From Synechococcus sp. LA31 (GTDB lineage Bacteria > Cyanobacteriota > Cyanobacteriia > PCC-6307 > Cyanobiaceae): a stretch of 64,000 nt of DNA. The notes beneath the pieces are model-generated. The model saw nothing but the letters and a program-made list of their open reading frames with translations, was not told the origin of the DNA and ran no database searches. The stretch spans positions 1,922,001 to 1,986,000 of the forward strand of contig NZ_CP075523.1 in assembly GCF_018502385.1 (NCBI RefSeq), given 5' to 3'. Of this stretch, positions 17,647-28,402 are shown piece by piece (the stretch's first letter is position 1; each line of letters starts with the position of its first letter). A program made the translations under genes and the position numbers.

Positions 17647-18228
17647 TCACCATCCGAGCAGGGCAGTCGTGATCTGCTGTGGCGGGGCATCCTCACTGGC
17701 TGCCAGCAGGTTCTCCAGCGGGGCAAACCCTGCCGGAACAGGCAGCGCAGCACCCCAGCGATGCTCAATCGCCAGCAGGGGTGCCACGACAAAACCGCGC
17801 TGGTGCCAGCGGGGATGAGGCAACTGCAGCTCGGGCCGAGCGCAGCGCAGCTCCCCCCACCACAGCAGGTCGAGATCGAGGGTGCGCGGCCCCCAGCGCT
17901 CCAGGCGCTCACGGCCAAAGCGCAACTCCAGCTGATGCAGAGCCGCTAACAGCTCCCGAGCCTTGGCCACGCTGGGTTGCAGGGGAGCTGCAACGAGCAC
18001 CGCAGCATTGAGATAGTCGGGTTGATCCGGCGGCCCGCCCAACGGAGCCGTGCGGAATAGAGGCGACCAACACAGCTCGCACACCGCTCCAGCCCAGCTC
18101 TCGATCAGCTGGCAAAGCGCGGGCCGCGCGGCCACCAGGGTGTTGCATGGATCACCCAGAGGCGTGGGCAGATTGGCCCCTAAGCCAATGGCCAGGGCAG
18201 CTCCGGGCTCAGCGCGCATGCCACTCAT
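17647..18228 (-). CDS. folK: 2-amino-4-hydroxy-6-hydroxymethyldihydropteridine pyrophosphokinase
   Basis: Transfers pyrophosphate from ATP to 6-hydroxymethyl-7,8-dihydropterin in folate synthesis. 193 residues from ATG 18228, which forms an ATGA overlap with the stop of the upstream membrane-protein gene and yields the standard AIGLGANLPTPLGDP start soon after. The core signatures are present: FRTAPLGG with PDYLNAAV, and RWGPRTLDLDLLWWG (Mg and ATP binding), then LPHPRWHQRGFVVAPL. Length is slightly above the usual 160 because of the N- and C-terminal extensions. Confidence 0.94.
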   Translation of the reverse strand: MSGMRAEPGAALAIGLGANLPTPLGDPCNTLVAARPALCQLIESWAGAVCELCWSPLFRTAPLGGPPDQPDYLNAAVLVAAPLQPSVAKARELLAALHQLELRFGRERLERWGPRTLDLDLLWWGELRCARPELQLPHPRWHQRGFVVAPLLAIEHRWGAALPVPAGFAPLENLLAASEDAPPQQITTALLGW

Positions 18229-19844
18229 CGCTGCGGTGGCAACCACAGCCACCAGGCGGCCCCCGCAGGTACGCGCTGCCAGCCGGCAGGGCCAGCCTGG
18301 CCTTCGCCGGTCACCACAGCCAGCACGTCATAACGGCGGGCGAGGGTGGCCAGATCTTGGGGATTCAACCTGGTGTAAGCACTCATCAACCGCCGCTCAG
18401 CCGCAGCGCCGCCAGGCCCCTCGCGCAGCTGGTGCGCCCCTCCGGCCAGCTCGGCCAGCCGCCGGGCCCATTCCCCCAGCAATCCCATCGACCCCGGCAC
18501 CTGGCGGAACTGCACCACCGGAGACCGGCTGGTACGCAAGGCCAGATCCGAGAACCCCCCAGGCGGGGTGAGCACCCGAGCGCCATGGGGCGTGCTGGCC
18601 ATCAGCGATGGATAGAGCATGGCTTTCTCCGGCGGCGGGGCGAAGGCCTGCCCAGGGCGAAACACCGCACCCCGGCTGGTGAGCACAGCCGCGAGCAGCA
18701 GCAGTGCTGCAACCGCAACCGCTCCGATCGGCTGCAGACTCCGGCTCAAGCGGCCTCGCTCCACCACCAAGGCCTGCAGAGCCCGGGCGCCCAGCAGCAC
18801 CAAGGTGAGCGGCAGCAGGGTGTCGGCCAGGCGAAAGGGATACAGCTGAAGCGCGAAGCCATCGGCATCCACCAGGCTCAACAGCAGACCCACCCCAAAA
18901 GGCACCAGCGCCAGGGCTGACCAGCGCCAGAGATCGCGGCAGGCCTCCAGCTCGGGCTCTGACAACCGCGTGACAGCGGCGCGACGCAGCCAGTGGCCCA
19001 CCACCATCCACCCCAGCAGCACCACAACAACCAGCAGCCAACCCCGCCCCCAGGTGGAGGGCACCAGATGGTGCGGATGGCGAAACGGCACATAAAGCCA
19101 GATGGGGCTCATCCGCAGCGGATTGGCCGGGGCTGGTGTTGCCAGCTGCACCAGCCGGCCCAGCACAGGTCTATAGAGCGCGAACGCACCCACCAGAGCG
19201 GCCGCGATAGCTGGCCACCAACGCATACGCAGCTGGGCCGAGCGAAGCCAAGCCAGGGCGGCGAGCGAGAGGGCGCCATAGCCCCCCACCAGCACATGGG
19301 CCGAGCAGGCCAGGCCCGCCTGCAACCCAGCCCAGCCGGAGCAGCTCCTGCGCCAGCTCACAAAAGCCAGCAACAACAGGCCATAGGCAAAGGTTTTCGG
19401 CTCCGCCGAACCCAGCATCCATTCACCCGCCACCATTCCCTGCCGCGGCAACCACAGCGCCAACCCAGCCAGCAACCAGGGCAGCCCAAGGCCCAGCTCG
19501 GCCGCCACACCTGCCATCCCCCAACACCAAAGGGCGTAACCGGAGCAGCGGATCACCACCGCCCCTGCCACCATCCCCAGGCTGTTCAGCACCCGCCCGG
19601 CCAACTCCAGAAACAGCCATTGATGGGGCTGGGGATGGTTGAGATACCAATCGCCTGGCAGCCAGTCAGGCCGGATGCGCTGCAGTGCGAGGGGCAGCTT
19701 GTCGGCCTCGTTGGTATCGAAGCAATCCGCCAGCCCCACCACCAGTGCCACCGCCGCCAACAGCACCAACCACCGGCCAACACGGCGCCGCCACGGCACA
19801 GCACCAGCCTGATCAGAGAGACTTGTCTCCACCTGTAGGTGCAT
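18225..19844 (-). CDS. polytopic membrane protein, possibly GT-C-like
   Basis: 539 residues from ATG 19844 (an upstream start at 19865 would overlap chlD's start). About eleven to thirteen hydrophobic segments occupy residues 20-430, and a soluble C-terminal part of about 110 residues contains [20 protein letters not shown]. The first loop contains the acidic pair DTNEADK. The many-helix plus soluble-tail layout resembles GT-C glycosyltransferases and related DUF families, but I see no decisive motif. It is coupled to folK by a four-base overlap and divergent from chlD. Function unknown. Confidence 0.6.
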   Translation of the reverse strand: MHLQVETSLSDQAGAVPWRRRVGRWLVLLAAVALVVGLADCFDTNEADKLPLALQRIRPDWLPGDWYLNHPQPHQWLFLELAGRVLNSLGMVAGAVVIRCSGYALWCWGMAGVAAELGLGLPWLLAGLALWLPRQGMVAGEWMLGSAEPKTFAYGLLLLAFVSWRRSCSGWAGLQAGLACSAHVLVGGYGALSLAALAWLRSAQLRMRWWPAIAAALVGAFALYRPVLGRLVQLATPAPANPLRMSPIWLYVPFRHPHHLVPSTWGRGWLLVVVVLLGWMVVGHWLRRAAVTRLSEPELEACRDLWRWSALALVPFGVGLLLSLVDADGFALQLYPFRLADTLLPLTLVLLGARALQALVVERGRLSRSLQPIGAVAVAALLLLAAVLTSRGAVFRPGQAFAPPPEKAMLYPSLMASTPHGARVLTPPGGFSDLALRTSRSPVVQFRQVPGSMGLLGEWARRLAELAGGAHQLREGPGGAAAERRLMSAYTRLNPQDLATLARRYDVLAVVTGEGQAGPAGWQRVPAGAAWWLWLPPQR

Positions 19845-19855
19845 TGCGCCCGCCC

Positions 19856-21982
19856 ATGCTTGCAAGCGCCCGTCCAGAGCCCGCCAACGACGCCGCTCAG
19901 CGGGCCTTTCCGCTGGCGGCCATCACCGGCCACGGCACCCTGAAACTGGCGTTGCTGCTGGCAGCGGTGGACCCAGGCCTGGGCGGGGTGGTGATCGCCG
20001 GTGGCCGCGGCACCGGCAAATCGGTCTTGGCACGCGGGCTGCATGCCCTGCTGCCGCCGATCGATGTGCTCGATCTAGGCACCGCGCCCGCCGGCCAGCC
20101 CGCACCGGCCGCCCTCAACATCGATCCCCAGCGCCCCGACGATTGGGACGAACCCACCCGCCGCCGCCTCACCGACTTGGGCGCTGATCCCAGCGGCAAC
20201 GACGCCGCTGCCCTGCTGCCCACCAAGGTGATCCCGGCACCCTTCGTGCAGGTGCCCCTGGGCATCACTGAAGACCGGCTGGTGGGTTCAGTGGATGTCA
20301 CCGCGTCGCTGGCCAGTGGCCAAGCGGTGTTTCAACCCGGTCTGCTGGCTGAAGCACACCGGGGCGTGCTCTATGTCGACGAGCTCAACCTGCTCGACGA
20401 CAACATCACCAACCTGCTGCTAGCAGCGGTGAGCAGCGGCGACAACCGGATCGAGCGTGAGGGGCTGAGCCTCTCCCATCCCTGCCGCTGTCTGCTCATC
20501 GCCACGTACAACCCCGAGGAAGGGGCCGTGCGCGATCACCTGCTCGATCGCTTCGCGATTGCCCTCTCGGCCAATCAGGTGCTGGAACTGGAGCAACGGG
20601 TGGAGATCGCCCGCAGCGCCATGGGCCATGCGGAATCAAGCCAAGCCTTCAGCCAGCGCTTCCAAGACGACACCGACGCCCTCGCCACCCAGCTGCTACT
20701 GGCACGCCAGTGGCTGCCGGATGTACAGATCACCCGCGAGCAAATCACGTATCTAGTGAACGAAGCCCTGCGCGGCGGCGTGGAGGGCCACCGCAGTGAG
20801 CTCTATGCCGTGCGCGTCGCCCGCGCCCATGCCGCCCTCAGCGGCCGTGACCGCGTGGAAGCCGAAGACCTGCAGGTAGCCGTGCGTCTGGTGATCGCCC
20901 CGCGTGCCCTGCAGCTGCCGCCGCCGGATCCCGACCAGCCCATGGAGCCCCCGCCGCCGCCACCCCCGCAAGGGGAGCAGCCGCCGGAAGAGCCCGAGCA
21001 GCCTGAGAACGAGCAGGAACCCGACGAACCCGACGACGACGACTCCAACGACGAAGACGACACCCCTGAAGATCAAGCGCCGCCTGCGATCCCGGAAGAG
21101 TTCATGCTCGATCCGGAGGCCATCGCCATCGATCCAGATTTGCTGCTGTTCAACGCCGGCAAAGCCAAAACCGGCGGCAGTGGCAGCCGCGCCGTGGTGT
21201 TCAGCGATTCACGCGGCCGCTACGTGAAACCAATGCTGCCCCGCGGCCCGGTGAAGCGCATCGCCGTCGACGCAACCCTGCGGGCAGCAGCGCCCTATCA
21301 AAAATCCCGCCGGGAACGGGAACCGCACCGCAAGGTGGTGGTGGAAGACGGCGATCTGCGCGCCAAGCAGCTGCAGCGCAAGGCCGGCGCCCTGGTGATT
21401 TTCCTGGTGGATGCCAGCGGTTCGATGGCGCTCAACCGCATGCAGAGCGCCAAGGGCGCTGTGATTCGCCTGCTCACGGAGGCCTACGAAAATCGCGATG
21501 AAGTGGCGCTGATCCCCTTCCGCGGCGAAGCAGCCGAGGTGCTGCTGCCCCCCACCCGCTCGATCACCGCTGCCCGCCGCCGGCTCGAATCGATGCCCTG
21601 CGGTGGTGGTTCGCCCCTGGCCCACGGCCTCTCCCAGGCGGCCCGGGTGGGCGCCAATGCCCTCGCCACGGGCGATCTCGGCCAGGTGGTGGTGGTGGCG
21701 ATCACCGATGGCCGCGGCAATGTGCCGCTGGGCCGGTCCCTCGGCCAACCGGAGCTGGAAGGGGAAGAGCCCGTGGACCTCAAGGAAGAGGTGAAACAAG
21801 TGGCCAGCCGCTACCGCGCCCTAGGCATCAAGCTGCTGGTGATCGACACCGAGCGCAAGTTCATCGGCAGCGGCATGGGCAAAGACCTTGCTGATGCCGC
21901 TGGCGGCAAATATGTGCAGCTGCCCAAGGCCAGCGATCAGGCGATCGCGGCGATTGCGATGGAGGCAATCAGCGCGGTTTAG
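19856..21982 (+). CDS. chlD: magnesium chelatase subunit D
   Basis: Subunit of the ChlH/I/D complex that inserts Mg2+ into protoporphyrin IX, the first committed step of chlorophyll synthesis. 708 residues from ATG 19856. Order of parts: an AAA+ domain with Walker A GGRGTGKS (near residue 48) and a Walker-B-like [12 protein letters not shown]; a proline-rich then acidic linker (about residues 360-410); a C-terminal von Willebrand A domain with an intact MIDAS start DASGSMA near residue 515. The final 14 bases overlap the convergent MCE gene. The identification is secure from domain order. Confidence 0.96.
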   Translation: MLASARPEPANDAAQRAFPLAAITGHGTLKLALLLAAVDPGLGGVVIAGGRGTGKSVLARGLHALLPPIDVLDLGTAPAGQPAPAALNIDPQRPDDWDEPTRRRLTDLGADPSGNDAAALLPTKVIPAPFVQVPLGITEDRLVGSVDVTASLASGQAVFQPGLLAEAHRGVLYVDELNLLDDNITNLLLAAVSSGDNRIEREGLSLSHPCRCLLIATYNPEEGAVRDHLLDRFAIALSANQVLELEQRVEIARSAMGHAESSQAFSQRFQDDTDALATQLLLARQWLPDVQITREQITYLVNEALRGGVEGHRSELYAVRVARAHAALSGRDRVEAEDLQVAVRLVIAPRALQLPPPDPDQPMEPPPPPPPQGEQPPEEPEQPENEQEPDEPDDDDSNDEDDTPEDQAPPAIPEEFMLDPEAIAIDPDLLLFNAGKAKTGGSGSRAVVFSDSRGRYVKPMLPRGPVKRIAVDATLRAAAPYQKSRREREPHRKVVVEDGDLRAKQLQRKAGALVIFLVDASGSMALNRMQSAKGAVIRLLTEAYENRDEVALIPFRGEAAEVLLPPTRSITAARRRLESMPCGGGSPLAHGLSQAARVGANALATGDLGQVVVVAITDGRGNVPLGRSLGQPELEGEEPVDLKEEVKQVASRYRALGIKLLVIDTERKFIGSGMGKDLADAAGGKYVQLPKASDQAIAAIAMEAISAV

Positions 21983-22895
21983 CGCTGGAGGCCGCCCCGG
22001 CTGGCTTGTTCTTGCTGGTGCCGGTCTGGGCTGGGTAAAGCTCATCAAAAAACTTGCCCAGGCCGATGCCCACGCTGCGCAGGCCATCCATGAAGCGCTT
22101 ATCGGCGGTGAGCTTCTCCACATCACCGCCCACTTCGTTCCAGCGGGCGGTGAGTTGTTCAGCGTTCGTCACCGTGTTTTTCAGCTCCGACACCGTTTTG
22201 GGATTGTCGAGCGCCTCGGTGAAATTGCGAATGCTGGCGGTGGAGGCGTTGAGGTTATCGATGGTGGGCTGAGCACTGTTCACAGCCGCTTCCAGCTCCT
22301 TGATCAGCTTCTGGCCGTCTTCCATGAACTTGGTGGCCTCCTTGGCCGTCTCATCGAAGCTGCGTGTGGTCTTGGCCAGCTCGGGCACCAGATTTTCGCG
22401 CTGAACCTCCTCCAGCAGCTTCTGCATCGTCATCGTGAGGCTGGAGATGCTGGCCGCGTTCACGCCTTGGAGCTTGGCGCCATCACAGACCGTGAGGCTG
22501 GAATTGCAGTTTGAGGCGGTGGGGCCTGGGGTGTCAGCAGGCAGGGGGCGGCTGGGGGCGATCAGGGCCACCACCGCATCACCTCCCAGCAGAGAAGCTT
22601 CCTGCACCTGCGCCACCAGGGGCTGCGGCAGCTTCAGGCTCGTGTCATTGATCTCCACAACAGCCACCACCGCAGATGAAGTGGTGGTGAGCTTCTCCAC
22701 GTTGCCCACCAGCACCCCGCGATAGGTCACCGCCGAACGCTCAGCCAAACCTGACGCATCAGCGAAGCTCACCTGAAAACGCCAGGTGCGGCTTGCGACC
22801 GACACTCCCCGGAGCCACAACCAGAACAAACCAGCCCCAGAGATGGCTGCAATCAGGGTGAAGCCAACAATCGCCTCTCGCACACTGCGGCGCAT
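21969..22895 (-). CDS. MlaD-like MCE-domain protein
   Basis: 308 residues. One N-terminal transmembrane helix (residues about 9-30) is followed by the MCE domain: F-x-V-x-F-x-D-A-x-G-L, then [14 protein letters not shown], which is the family hallmark. A long helical C-terminal part (about residues 150-270) is rich in heptad-like leucines and could form the periplasmic tube or needle seen in MCE assemblies. It is the substrate-binding partner of an ABC lipid transporter; the ATPase gene lies six bases upstream, but no permease is in the window. Confidence 0.9.
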   Translation of the reverse strand: MRRSVREAIVGFTLIAAISGAGLFWLWLRGVSVASRTWRFQVSFADASGLAERSAVTYRGVLVGNVEKLTTTSSAVVAVVEINDTSLKLPQPLVAQVQEASLLGGDAVVALIAPSRPLPADTPGPTASNCNSSLTVCDGAKLQGVNAASISSLTMTMQKLLEEVQRENLVPELAKTTRSFDETAKEATKFMEDGQKLIKELEAAVNSAQPTIDNLNASTASIRNFTEALDNPKTVSELKNTVTNAEQLTARWNEVGGDVEKLTADKRFMDGLRSVGIGLGKFFDELYPAQTGTSKNKPAGAASSAKPR

Positions 22896-22900
22896 GGATC

Positions 22901-23689
22901 TCAGAGCTCCGCCGGCTGCATCGGTCCGCTGAGACTAGCGGTGCGGAACTGCAACACATACGGATTGGTTGTGGTCTGAAAGTCAGCCACAGATCCCTGC
23001 CACCGAAACAAGCCGTCGTAGAGCAGCACCACCCGATCCGCCGAGCGCAGGATCGTGCTCATCACATGGCTCACCACCACCGAAGTCCCGCGAACGAGGT
23101 TGGTGGTTTGCACAATCAGATCCTCAATCCGCGTGCAGGCCACCGGATCCAAACCAGCCGTGGGTTCATCGAAGAGCAGCAGGGGCACGTTGCCATCGGG
23201 CTGGCTGGGGTCATCGATCACAGCCCGCGCAAAGCTCACCCGCTTCTGCATGCCACCGCTCAATTCGCCGGGGTAGAGGTCTTCTGTGCCGGCGAGGCCG
23301 ACCGCATCAAGCGCTAGCCCAACACGCTCACGGATGTCTGCTTCGCTGAGCCGGCTGAAGCGATCGAGCAAAAAGCCAACGTTTTGGCGCACTGTGAGCG
23401 AGGCCAAGAGCGCGGGGTTCTGAAACACCAGCCGCACATCGGGTGGTTGGCGTTGATCCAGGCGCAAGTACGTCTGAGGAATGCCGTGAATCAACAACTC
23501 ACCTGTGGTGGGCAGCAGCAACCCAGCCAGCAAACGAAGAATGGTGGATTTACCAGCGCCAGATGGACCCACAACCGCCAGCCGTTCACCGGGCTGCAAG
23601 TTCAGATCCACATCGCTGAGCACACTCCGGCTGCCCCAGCGCACGCTCACGTCGCGCATTTCCACCACGGGTGCAGGCACCGGATTCAC
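22901..23689 (-). CDS. MlaF-like ABC transporter ATPase
   Basis: 262 residues from a GTG at 23689; the frame runs on to 23788 but overlaps the divergent yvcK-like gene and lacks conserved sequence. Walker A is GPSGAGKS, the signature is LSGGMQKR and Walker B is LLLFDEPTAGLDP. The LSGGMQKR variant and VEMRDVSVRWGSRSVL opening are typical of the Mla/TGD3-type lipid-transport ATPases. It presumably powers the MCE transporter encoded six bases downstream; the permease must be elsewhere. Lipid traffic between membranes is inferred from family. Confidence 0.9.
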   Translation of the reverse strand: MNPVPAPVVEMRDVSVRWGSRSVLSDVDLNLQPGERLAVVGPSGAGKSTILRLLAGLLLPTTGELLIHGIPQTYLRLDQRQPPDVRLVFQNPALLASLTVRQNVGFLLDRFSRLSEADIRERVGLALDAVGLAGTEDLYPGELSGGMQKRVSFARAVIDDPSQPDGNVPLLLFDEPTAGLDPVACTRIEDLIVQTTNLVRGTSVVVSHVMSTILRSADRVVLLYDGLFRWQGSVADFQTTTNPYVLQFRTASLSGPMQPAEL

Positions 23690-23747
23690 AGGCAGGCAAC
23701 CGGGCCATCTTGGCGGTTTCTCCGTACAGTTCCAGTACTGAACCGGG

Positions 23748-25160
23748 GTGATGCGCGCTCGAAGCCCACGCAGCAGCCAGCGCACCACCCCCAGGCCCAG
23801 CTGGGTCGGTCGGGGCGATCTGCGTCAGCAAGACCTGGTGAGCCGCTCCAGGCGTGCGGCCCGCTGGCTGCAACCGGGGCTGGTGGTGAAGCGCTGGATG
23901 CTCACCTCCGGCATCGGCCTGATGCTGGCGTTGCTTGGCGCGGCCGTGTGGGCCGATCTCCAACCGATCTACTGGTTGCTGGAGACGATCCGCTGGTCGC
24001 TGCAGACCGTCACCAAAGTGTTGCCCAGGGAGATCACCGGGCCACTGGTGCTGCTGATTGGTGGCGGGCTGATCTGGCTGGGGCAGAGCCGCAGCTTCGG
24101 CACGATTCAGAGGGCGCTGGCGCCTGAAAAAGACACCTTGCTGGTGGATGCCCTGGCGGCCAAACGCCGGCTCAACCGCGGCCCCTCCATCGTGGCTATT
24201 GGCGGCGGCACAGGCCTTTCCACCCTGCTCAGTGGCCTGAAGCGCTACAGCAGCAACCTCACCGCCATCGTGACGGTGGCCGACGACGGAGGCAGCTCCG
24301 GCGTCCTACGCCGAGAGCTGGGAGTGCTGCCCCCGGGCGACATTCGCAACTGCTTAGCGGCCCTGGCCACTGAAGAACCGCTGCTCACACGGCTGTTCCA
24401 ATACCGCTTCCGCGCCGGCACCGGCTTGGAGGGCCACAGCTTCGGCAACCTGTTTCTCTCGGCCCTCACCGCCATCACCGGCAGCTTGGAATCGGCGATC
24501 ACCGCCAGCAGTCGCGTGCTGGCGGTGCAAGGCACGGTGGTGCCAGCCACCAATGCCGATGTGCGCCTTTGGGCCGAACTTGAGGATGGCCGCCGCATCG
24601 AAGGCGAATCCCAGATTGGCCATGCCCCCAGCCCGATCGTGCGGCTGGGATGCACGCCGGAGCGGCCGCCCGCCCTACCGCGGGCCCTGGAAGCGATTGC
24701 CCACGCCGATCTGATCGTGCTCGGTCCGGGAAGCCTCTACACCTCCTTGCTCCCCAATCTGCTGGTGCCCGAGCTGGTGACCGCCATCAGCCGCAGCAAG
24801 GCACCGCGTCTCTATATCTGCAACCTGATGACCCAACCCGGAGAAACCGATGGGTTGGATGTGGAGGGTCACCTGCGGGCCATCGAAGCCCAACTCGCCA
24901 GCCTGGGCGTGCAGCAACGCCTGTTCAATGCCGTGCTCGCCCAGGAAGAGCTGGGCGATACGCCACTGGTGAACCACTACCGCCAGCGCGGCGCCGAACC
25001 AGTGGGCTGCAACAGCCGACGCCTACGCAGCCTTGGCTACGACGTGATGTTGGCGCCCATGCAAGGGGCAAGGCCCTCAGCCACGTTGCGCCACGACCCC
25101 CGCAGCGTGGCGGTAGCTGTGATGCGCTTCTTCAAACGCCATAAACAGGGCGCTCAGTAA
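23748..25160 (+). CDS. YvcK/CofD-like protein with N-terminal membrane anchor
   Basis: 470 residues (GTG 23748 or ATG 23751). The YvcK core starts around residue 145 with [23 protein letters not shown] and continues through [36 protein letters not shown] and [14 protein letters not shown], a near-complete set of family motifs. Known YvcK proteins bind UDP-sugars and affect cell-wall growth and carbon use. Ahead of the core is a region with two hydrophobic segments (about residues 50-69 and 100-117), suggesting membrane attachment, as in other cyanobacterial homologues. Divergent from the lipid-transport ATPase. Confidence 0.9.
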   Translation: MMRARSPRSSQRTTPRPSWVGRGDLRQQDLVSRSRRAARWLQPGLVVKRWMLTSGIGLMLALLGAAVWADLQPIYWLLETIRWSLQTVTKVLPREITGPLVLLIGGGLIWLGQSRSFGTIQRALAPEKDTLLVDALAAKRRLNRGPSIVAIGGGTGLSTLLSGLKRYSSNLTAIVTVADDGGSSGVLRRELGVLPPGDIRNCLAALATEEPLLTRLFQYRFRAGTGLEGHSFGNLFLSALTAITGSLESAITASSRVLAVQGTVVPATNADVRLWAELEDGRRIEGESQIGHAPSPIVRLGCTPERPPALPRALEAIAHADLIVLGPGSLYTSLLPNLLVPELVTAISRSKAPRLYICNLMTQPGETDGLDVEGHLRAIEAQLASLGVQQRLFNAVLAQEELGDTPLVNHYRQRGAEPVGCNSRRLRSLGYDVMLAPMQGARPSATLRHDPRSVAVAVMRFFKRHKQGAQ

Positions 25161-25708
25161 GCGTCCTGCATTTCGTAGAAATCGGGCTGCACGTAGTCCT
25201 TGCGCAGCGGGAAACCTTTCCAGTCTTCGGGCATCAGCAGACGCTTGGGGTGGGGATGCCCCTCAAAGCTGATGCCATACATGTCGAAGGTTTCACGCTC
25301 CTGCCAGTCGGCACCGCGGAACAGGCCGTAGAGGCTGGGAATGGAGAGCGCACCATCACGAGGCAAAAACACCTTGAGGCGCACCTCCTCAGGCTTCACC
25401 TCAGCGGCAAGGTGTTGGCTAGCCGTGCACTGATCGGCCAGAGAGCCCATTTTCACCAGGTGATAGAAGCTCACCAGCCGGCCGCCAGGGCCCTCGTCAT
25501 AGCCGCCCTGGCATTGGAGGTAGTCGAACCCCGAGGCCTTCAGCGCTGCGGCGATCACGGGCAGGAAGGGGGCTTCCACGCCGATCACCTCTACCCCCAG
25601 GTGATCGGGCTCCAGCAGTTCATGCTCAAAGCCCTGGCTGCTGAGCCAAGTGCTCACCGGACCCGCTTCGGGCGCCGTGAGGGTGGATTGAGCGGTGTCC
25701 TCAGGCAT
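25154..25708 (-). CDS. ndhJ: NAD(P)H-quinone oxidoreductase subunit J
   Basis: 184-residue NuoC-type subunit of the cyanobacterial NDH-1 complex, in its peripheral (stromal-side) arm. The NuoC signature region is seen as [30 protein letters not shown], followed by PLRKDY near the C-terminus. NDH-1 takes electrons from ferredoxin for respiration, cyclic flow and CO2 uptake. It is the last gene of ndhC-ndhK-ndhJ, three bases after ndhK, and overlaps the convergent yvcK-like gene by seven bases. Confidence 0.97.
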   Translation of the reverse strand: MPEDTAQSTLTAPEAGPVSTWLSSQGFEHELLEPDHLGVEVIGVEAPFLPVIAAALKASGFDYLQCQGGYDEGPGGRLVSFYHLVKMGSLADQCTASQHLAAEVKPEEVRLKVFLPRDGALSIPSLYGLFRGADWQERETFDMYGISFEGHPHPKRLLMPEDWKGFPLRKDYVQPDFYEMQDAY

Positions 25709-25711
25709 GGC

Positions 25712-26464
25712 TCAGGCGGGGTTGGTAGCAGGAACAGCCTCAGGGCTGGAGGCAGACAAGGGCAAACCAGCGGCCGCCGCAAGCGCCGCCTTCTGGGTTT
25801 CAGCGCGCAAATAGCGGCCATCCACAACGGGCTCCACCGCCTTCAGCTGGTGAGCCACGGTGCAATAGCGGTGGGTGGGCCGCAGGTTGCCGCGCTCGGC
25901 CAGAGACTCATTACCCACCTTCTTGCGCAGTTTGATCACCGCATCAAAGATCGCCTCGGGGCGCGGCGGGCAGCCCGGCAGGTAAAGGTCCACGGGGATC
26001 AACTTGTCCACACCGCGCACAGCCGTGGTGGAGTCGGCAGAGAACATGCCACCGGTGATCGTGCAGGCGCCCATGGCGATCACATACTTGGGCTCAGGCA
26101 TCTGCTCATAGAGCCGAACCAGAGCAGGCGCCATCTTCATCGTGACCGTGCCAGCCACGATCAGCAGATCGGCCTGGCGAGGGCTGGAGCGCGGAACCAG
26201 ACCAAAGCGGTCAAAGTCGAACCGCGAGCCGATCAGCGCAGCAAATTCGATGAAGCAGCAAGCGGTGCCGTAAAGCAGCGGCCAAAGGCTGCTCAGGCGG
26301 GCCCAGTTGTGCAGATCATCAAGCGTGGTGAGAATCACGTTCTCGGAGAGATCCGAGGTGACGGCCGGGGCTGCCACCGGATTGCAGCTGGCACCGCGCT
26401 GATCGCGGAGGGCATTGATGGAGAGAGCCTCGGCCATGCCGGAGGTTGCGGAAGAGGGGGTCAT
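25712..26464 (-). CDS. ndhK: NAD(P)H-quinone oxidoreductase subunit K
   Basis: NuoB-type subunit that holds the terminal 4Fe-4S cluster (N2) next to the quinone site. The ligands are visible: the Cys69-Cys70 pair in GTACCFIEF, Cys134 in MGACTITGG and Cys165 in PGCPPRPEA. 250 residues; an internal ATG at 26437 is an alternative start, since the first 35 residues are not conserved. It lies between ndhC and ndhJ in the standard cyanobacterial order, six bases after ndhC. Confidence 0.97.
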   Translation of the reverse strand: MTPSSATSGMAEALSINALRDQRGASCNPVAAPAVTSDLSENVILTTLDDLHNWARLSSLWPLLYGTACCFIEFAALIGSRFDFDRFGLVPRSSPRQADLLIVAGTVTMKMAPALVRLYEQMPEPKYVIAMGACTITGGMFSADSTTAVRGVDKLIPVDLYLPGCPPRPEAIFDAVIKLRKKVGNESLAERGNLRPTHRYCTVAHQLKAVEPVVDGRYLRAETQKAALAAAAGLPLSASSPEAVPATNPA

Positions 26465-26470
26465 CTCAGA

Positions 26471-26833
26471 TCAGCTCCACTCGAGGGCGCCCTTGCGCCA
26501 GGCATAGGCCAGGGCCACCACCAGGATGGCGATAAACACCAGCGCTTCAATGAAAGCCAGCAGGCCCAGGCGGTGGAAGGCCACCGCCCATGGATAGAGG
26601 AAGACGGTCTCCACGTCGAAGATCACGAAGACCAGCGCAAACATGTAGTAGCGGATGTTGAACTGAATCCAGGCACCACCGATGGGCTCCATGCCCGATT
26701 CGTAGGTGAGATCCCGTTCGCCTGTGCGCGACTTGGGCGACAAAACCTTGTTGGTAACGAGCGCCAGAACAGGCACCGCTGCCGCGATTAGCAGAAAGCC
26801 CAGGAAGGCGTCGTAGCCAGAGAGAACGAACAC
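26471..26833 (-). CDS. ndhC: NAD(P)H-quinone oxidoreductase subunit 3
   Basis: 120-residue membrane subunit (NuoA type) with three transmembrane helices. GTG 26833 was chosen because [20 protein letters not shown] is the conserved start; the open frame continues upstream without similarity. Between helices 1 and 2 is the conserved loop with YESGMEP, and [26 protein letters not shown] forms helix 2. It heads ndhCKJ. The 112 bases between it and divergent rubA must contain both promoters. Confidence 0.96.
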   Translation of the reverse strand: MFVLSGYDAFLGFLLIAAAVPVLALVTNKVLSPKSRTGERDLTYESGMEPIGGAWIQFNIRYYMFALVFVIFDVETVFLYPWAVAFHRLGLLAFIEALVFIAILVVALAYAWRKGALEWS

Positions 26834-26945
26834 GGGCGCTATTTGCCCAACCGCCGGGCCAGTTTGGCATCCATGGCCTAGGCGTGGGTCAGATCGCTGA
26901 GCGGGAGCCACTTCCTAGAGTTCTCGTCACCATCACCGCCATGCC

Positions 26946-27353
26946 GTGAGCGAGGACCCACTCCACGATCAGGCCCCCGCGAGCGAGCCAGAGCAGGAGC
27001 CCAGCGCCGTTGAGGCACCGGAGGCCCCGGTTGACGATCCCGATACGCACCGCTTCGAATGCCGCAGCTGCGGTTTCGTGTTCGACCCAGCCGAGGGGAT
27101 CAAGAAACTGGCAATTGAGCCGGGAACGCCCTTCAGCGCCCTCGATCCGCTCCGCTTTCGCTGCCCGGTGTGCCGCAGCCAGACCAAAGCGTTCAAGGAC
27201 ATCGGCCCAAGGAACAAGCCGAGCGGCTTCGAGGAAAACCTTGGCTACGGCCTCGGCGTGAATCAGCTGACCCCCGGCCAGAAGAATGTGTTGATCTTCG
27301 GTGGCTTCGCGCTGGCCATCGCCTTCTTCCTCTCTCTCTACTCCCTGCGCTGA
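26946..27353 (+). CDS. rubA: membrane-anchored rubredoxin
   Basis: 135 residues from GTG 26946. An acidic, disordered N-terminus is followed by the rubredoxin iron site Cys39-x2-Cys42 (FECRSCGFVFDP) and Cys73-x2-Cys76 (RCPVCRS), then a single transmembrane helix at about 113-132. In cyanobacteria and plants this protein is needed for assembly of photosystem II. It stands at the head of rubA-ycf48-psbEFLJ, the conserved cyanobacterial order, with seven bases to ycf48. Confidence 0.95.
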   Translation: MSEDPLHDQAPASEPEQEPSAVEAPEAPVDDPDTHRFECRSCGFVFDPAEGIKKLAIEPGTPFSALDPLRFRCPVCRSQTKAFKDIGPRNKPSGFEENLGYGLGVNQLTPGQKNVLIFGGFALAIAFFLSLYSLR

Positions 27354-27360
27354 GCACGGC

Positions 27361-28356
27361 ATGTTGCGTTTTCTCTCCTCCCTCCGCGCCCTGGCGCTCA
27401 CCCTGGTGCTTGCCCTTGGGCTGAGTGGCTGCGTCAGCTCCGGGCTGGCCAGTGCCAGCGCCAGCCCCTGGCAGGCCGTGGACATCCACACCAAATCCAA
27501 TCCCCTTGACCTGGCCTTCACCGACGGCCGCCACGGCTACTTGGTGGGCAGCAACCGCCTGATCCTGGAAACCAATGACGGCGGTGCCTCCTGGCAGGAG
27601 CGTGCTCTTGATCTCCCCGAGGAAGAAAACTTCCGCCTGATCAGCGTGGACTTCGCCGGTGATGAAGGCTGGATCGTGGGACAGCCCGGCCTCTTGCTGC
27701 ACAGCACCGATGGCGGACAGAACTGGAGCCGCCTCTTCCTCGACACCAAGCTCCCTGGCGAGCCCTATCTAGTGACCGCCCAGGGGCGCAACAGCGCTGA
27801 ACTCGCCACCAATGTGGGCGCCGTGTATCGCACCGGCGATGGCGGCAACAGCTGGCAGGCCGAAGTCGAAGACGCCGCCGGCGCCGTGCGCGATCTGCGC
27901 CGCAGCCCCGACGGTCGCTACGTGAGCGTGAGCGGTCTGGGCAACTTCTTCGCCACCTGGAACCCCGGCGACGCGGTGTGGACGCCCCACCAACGGGTGA
28001 GCAGCCAACGGCTGCAGTCGATGGGCTTCCAGCCCGATGGGGCCCTGTGGATGCTGGCCCGCGGCGCCCAGATGCGCTTCAGCCCCGATGCTGACAGCCC
28101 TGACGAATGGAGCAAGCCGGTGGTGCCGATCGTGAACGGCTACGGCTATCTCGACATGGCTTGGGATCCCAGTGGTTCGATCTGGACCGGCGGTGGCAGC
28201 GGCACCCTGCTGGTGAGCAACGACGGCGGCAAGAGCTGGCAAAAAGACCCCGTTGGCAATCAGCAACCGACCAACTTCACCCGCATCGCCTTCTTCGACG
28301 ACGGCAAGGGCTTCGTGCTGGGTGAGCGCGGGTCACTGCTGCGCTGGGTGGGCTAA
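27361..28356 (+). CDS. ycf48: photosystem II assembly factor Ycf48/HCF136
   Basis: 331 residues from ATG 27361. The N-terminus is a lipoprotein signal (ALTLVLALGLSGC), so it is probably lipid-anchored in the thylakoid lumen or periplasm. The mature protein is a beta-propeller with repeated blade motifs of the type H(S)TDGGQNWSR, TGDGGNSWQ and SNDGGKSWQK. It binds precursor D1 during early photosystem II assembly. It is followed by psbE after 84 bases containing a hairpin. Assignment is secure from repeats and context. Confidence 0.95.
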   Translation: MLRFLSSLRALALTLVLALGLSGCVSSGLASASASPWQAVDIHTKSNPLDLAFTDGRHGYLVGSNRLILETNDGGASWQERALDLPEEENFRLISVDFAGDEGWIVGQPGLLLHSTDGGQNWSRLFLDTKLPGEPYLVTAQGRNSAELATNVGAVYRTGDGGNSWQAEVEDAAGAVRDLRRSPDGRYVSVSGLGNFFATWNPGDAVWTPHQRVSSQRLQSMGFQPDGALWMLARGAQMRFSPDADSPDEWSKPVVPIVNGYGYLDMAWDPSGSIWTGGGSGTLLVSNDGGKSWQKDPVGNQQPTNFTRIAFFDDGKGFVLGERGSLLRWVG

Positions 28357-28374
28357 CAACGCTCTGTAACCAAC

Positions 28375-28402
28375 GAGGCAGCAGCATCTCGGCCGCTGCC
28401 TC
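28375..28402 (+). promoter_or_regulatory. hairpin between ycf48 and psbE
   Basis: GAGGCAGC (28375-28382) and GCTGCCTC (28395-28402) pair perfectly over eight bases around a 12-base loop. No run of T follows, so it is not a standard intrinsic terminator; it could be an attenuator, a processing site or an mRNA-stabilising structure separating assembly-factor from psbEFLJ messages. A TAGGAT sequence at 28411-28416 could be a -10 element for psbE, but no convincing -35 was found. Confidence 0.4.

Noticed and set aside
20930-21090. Proline-rich then acidic low-complexity stretch as a repeat element
   Set aside because: It is the known linker between the AAA+ and von Willebrand domains of ChlD.
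25250-26791. 513-residue open frame on the plus strand opposite ndhJ, ndhK and part of ndhC
   Set aside because: It is a shadow of three well-conserved NDH genes; high GC keeps antisense frames open. Its residue makeup (many His, Gln, Arg, Gly) is typical of such shadows.
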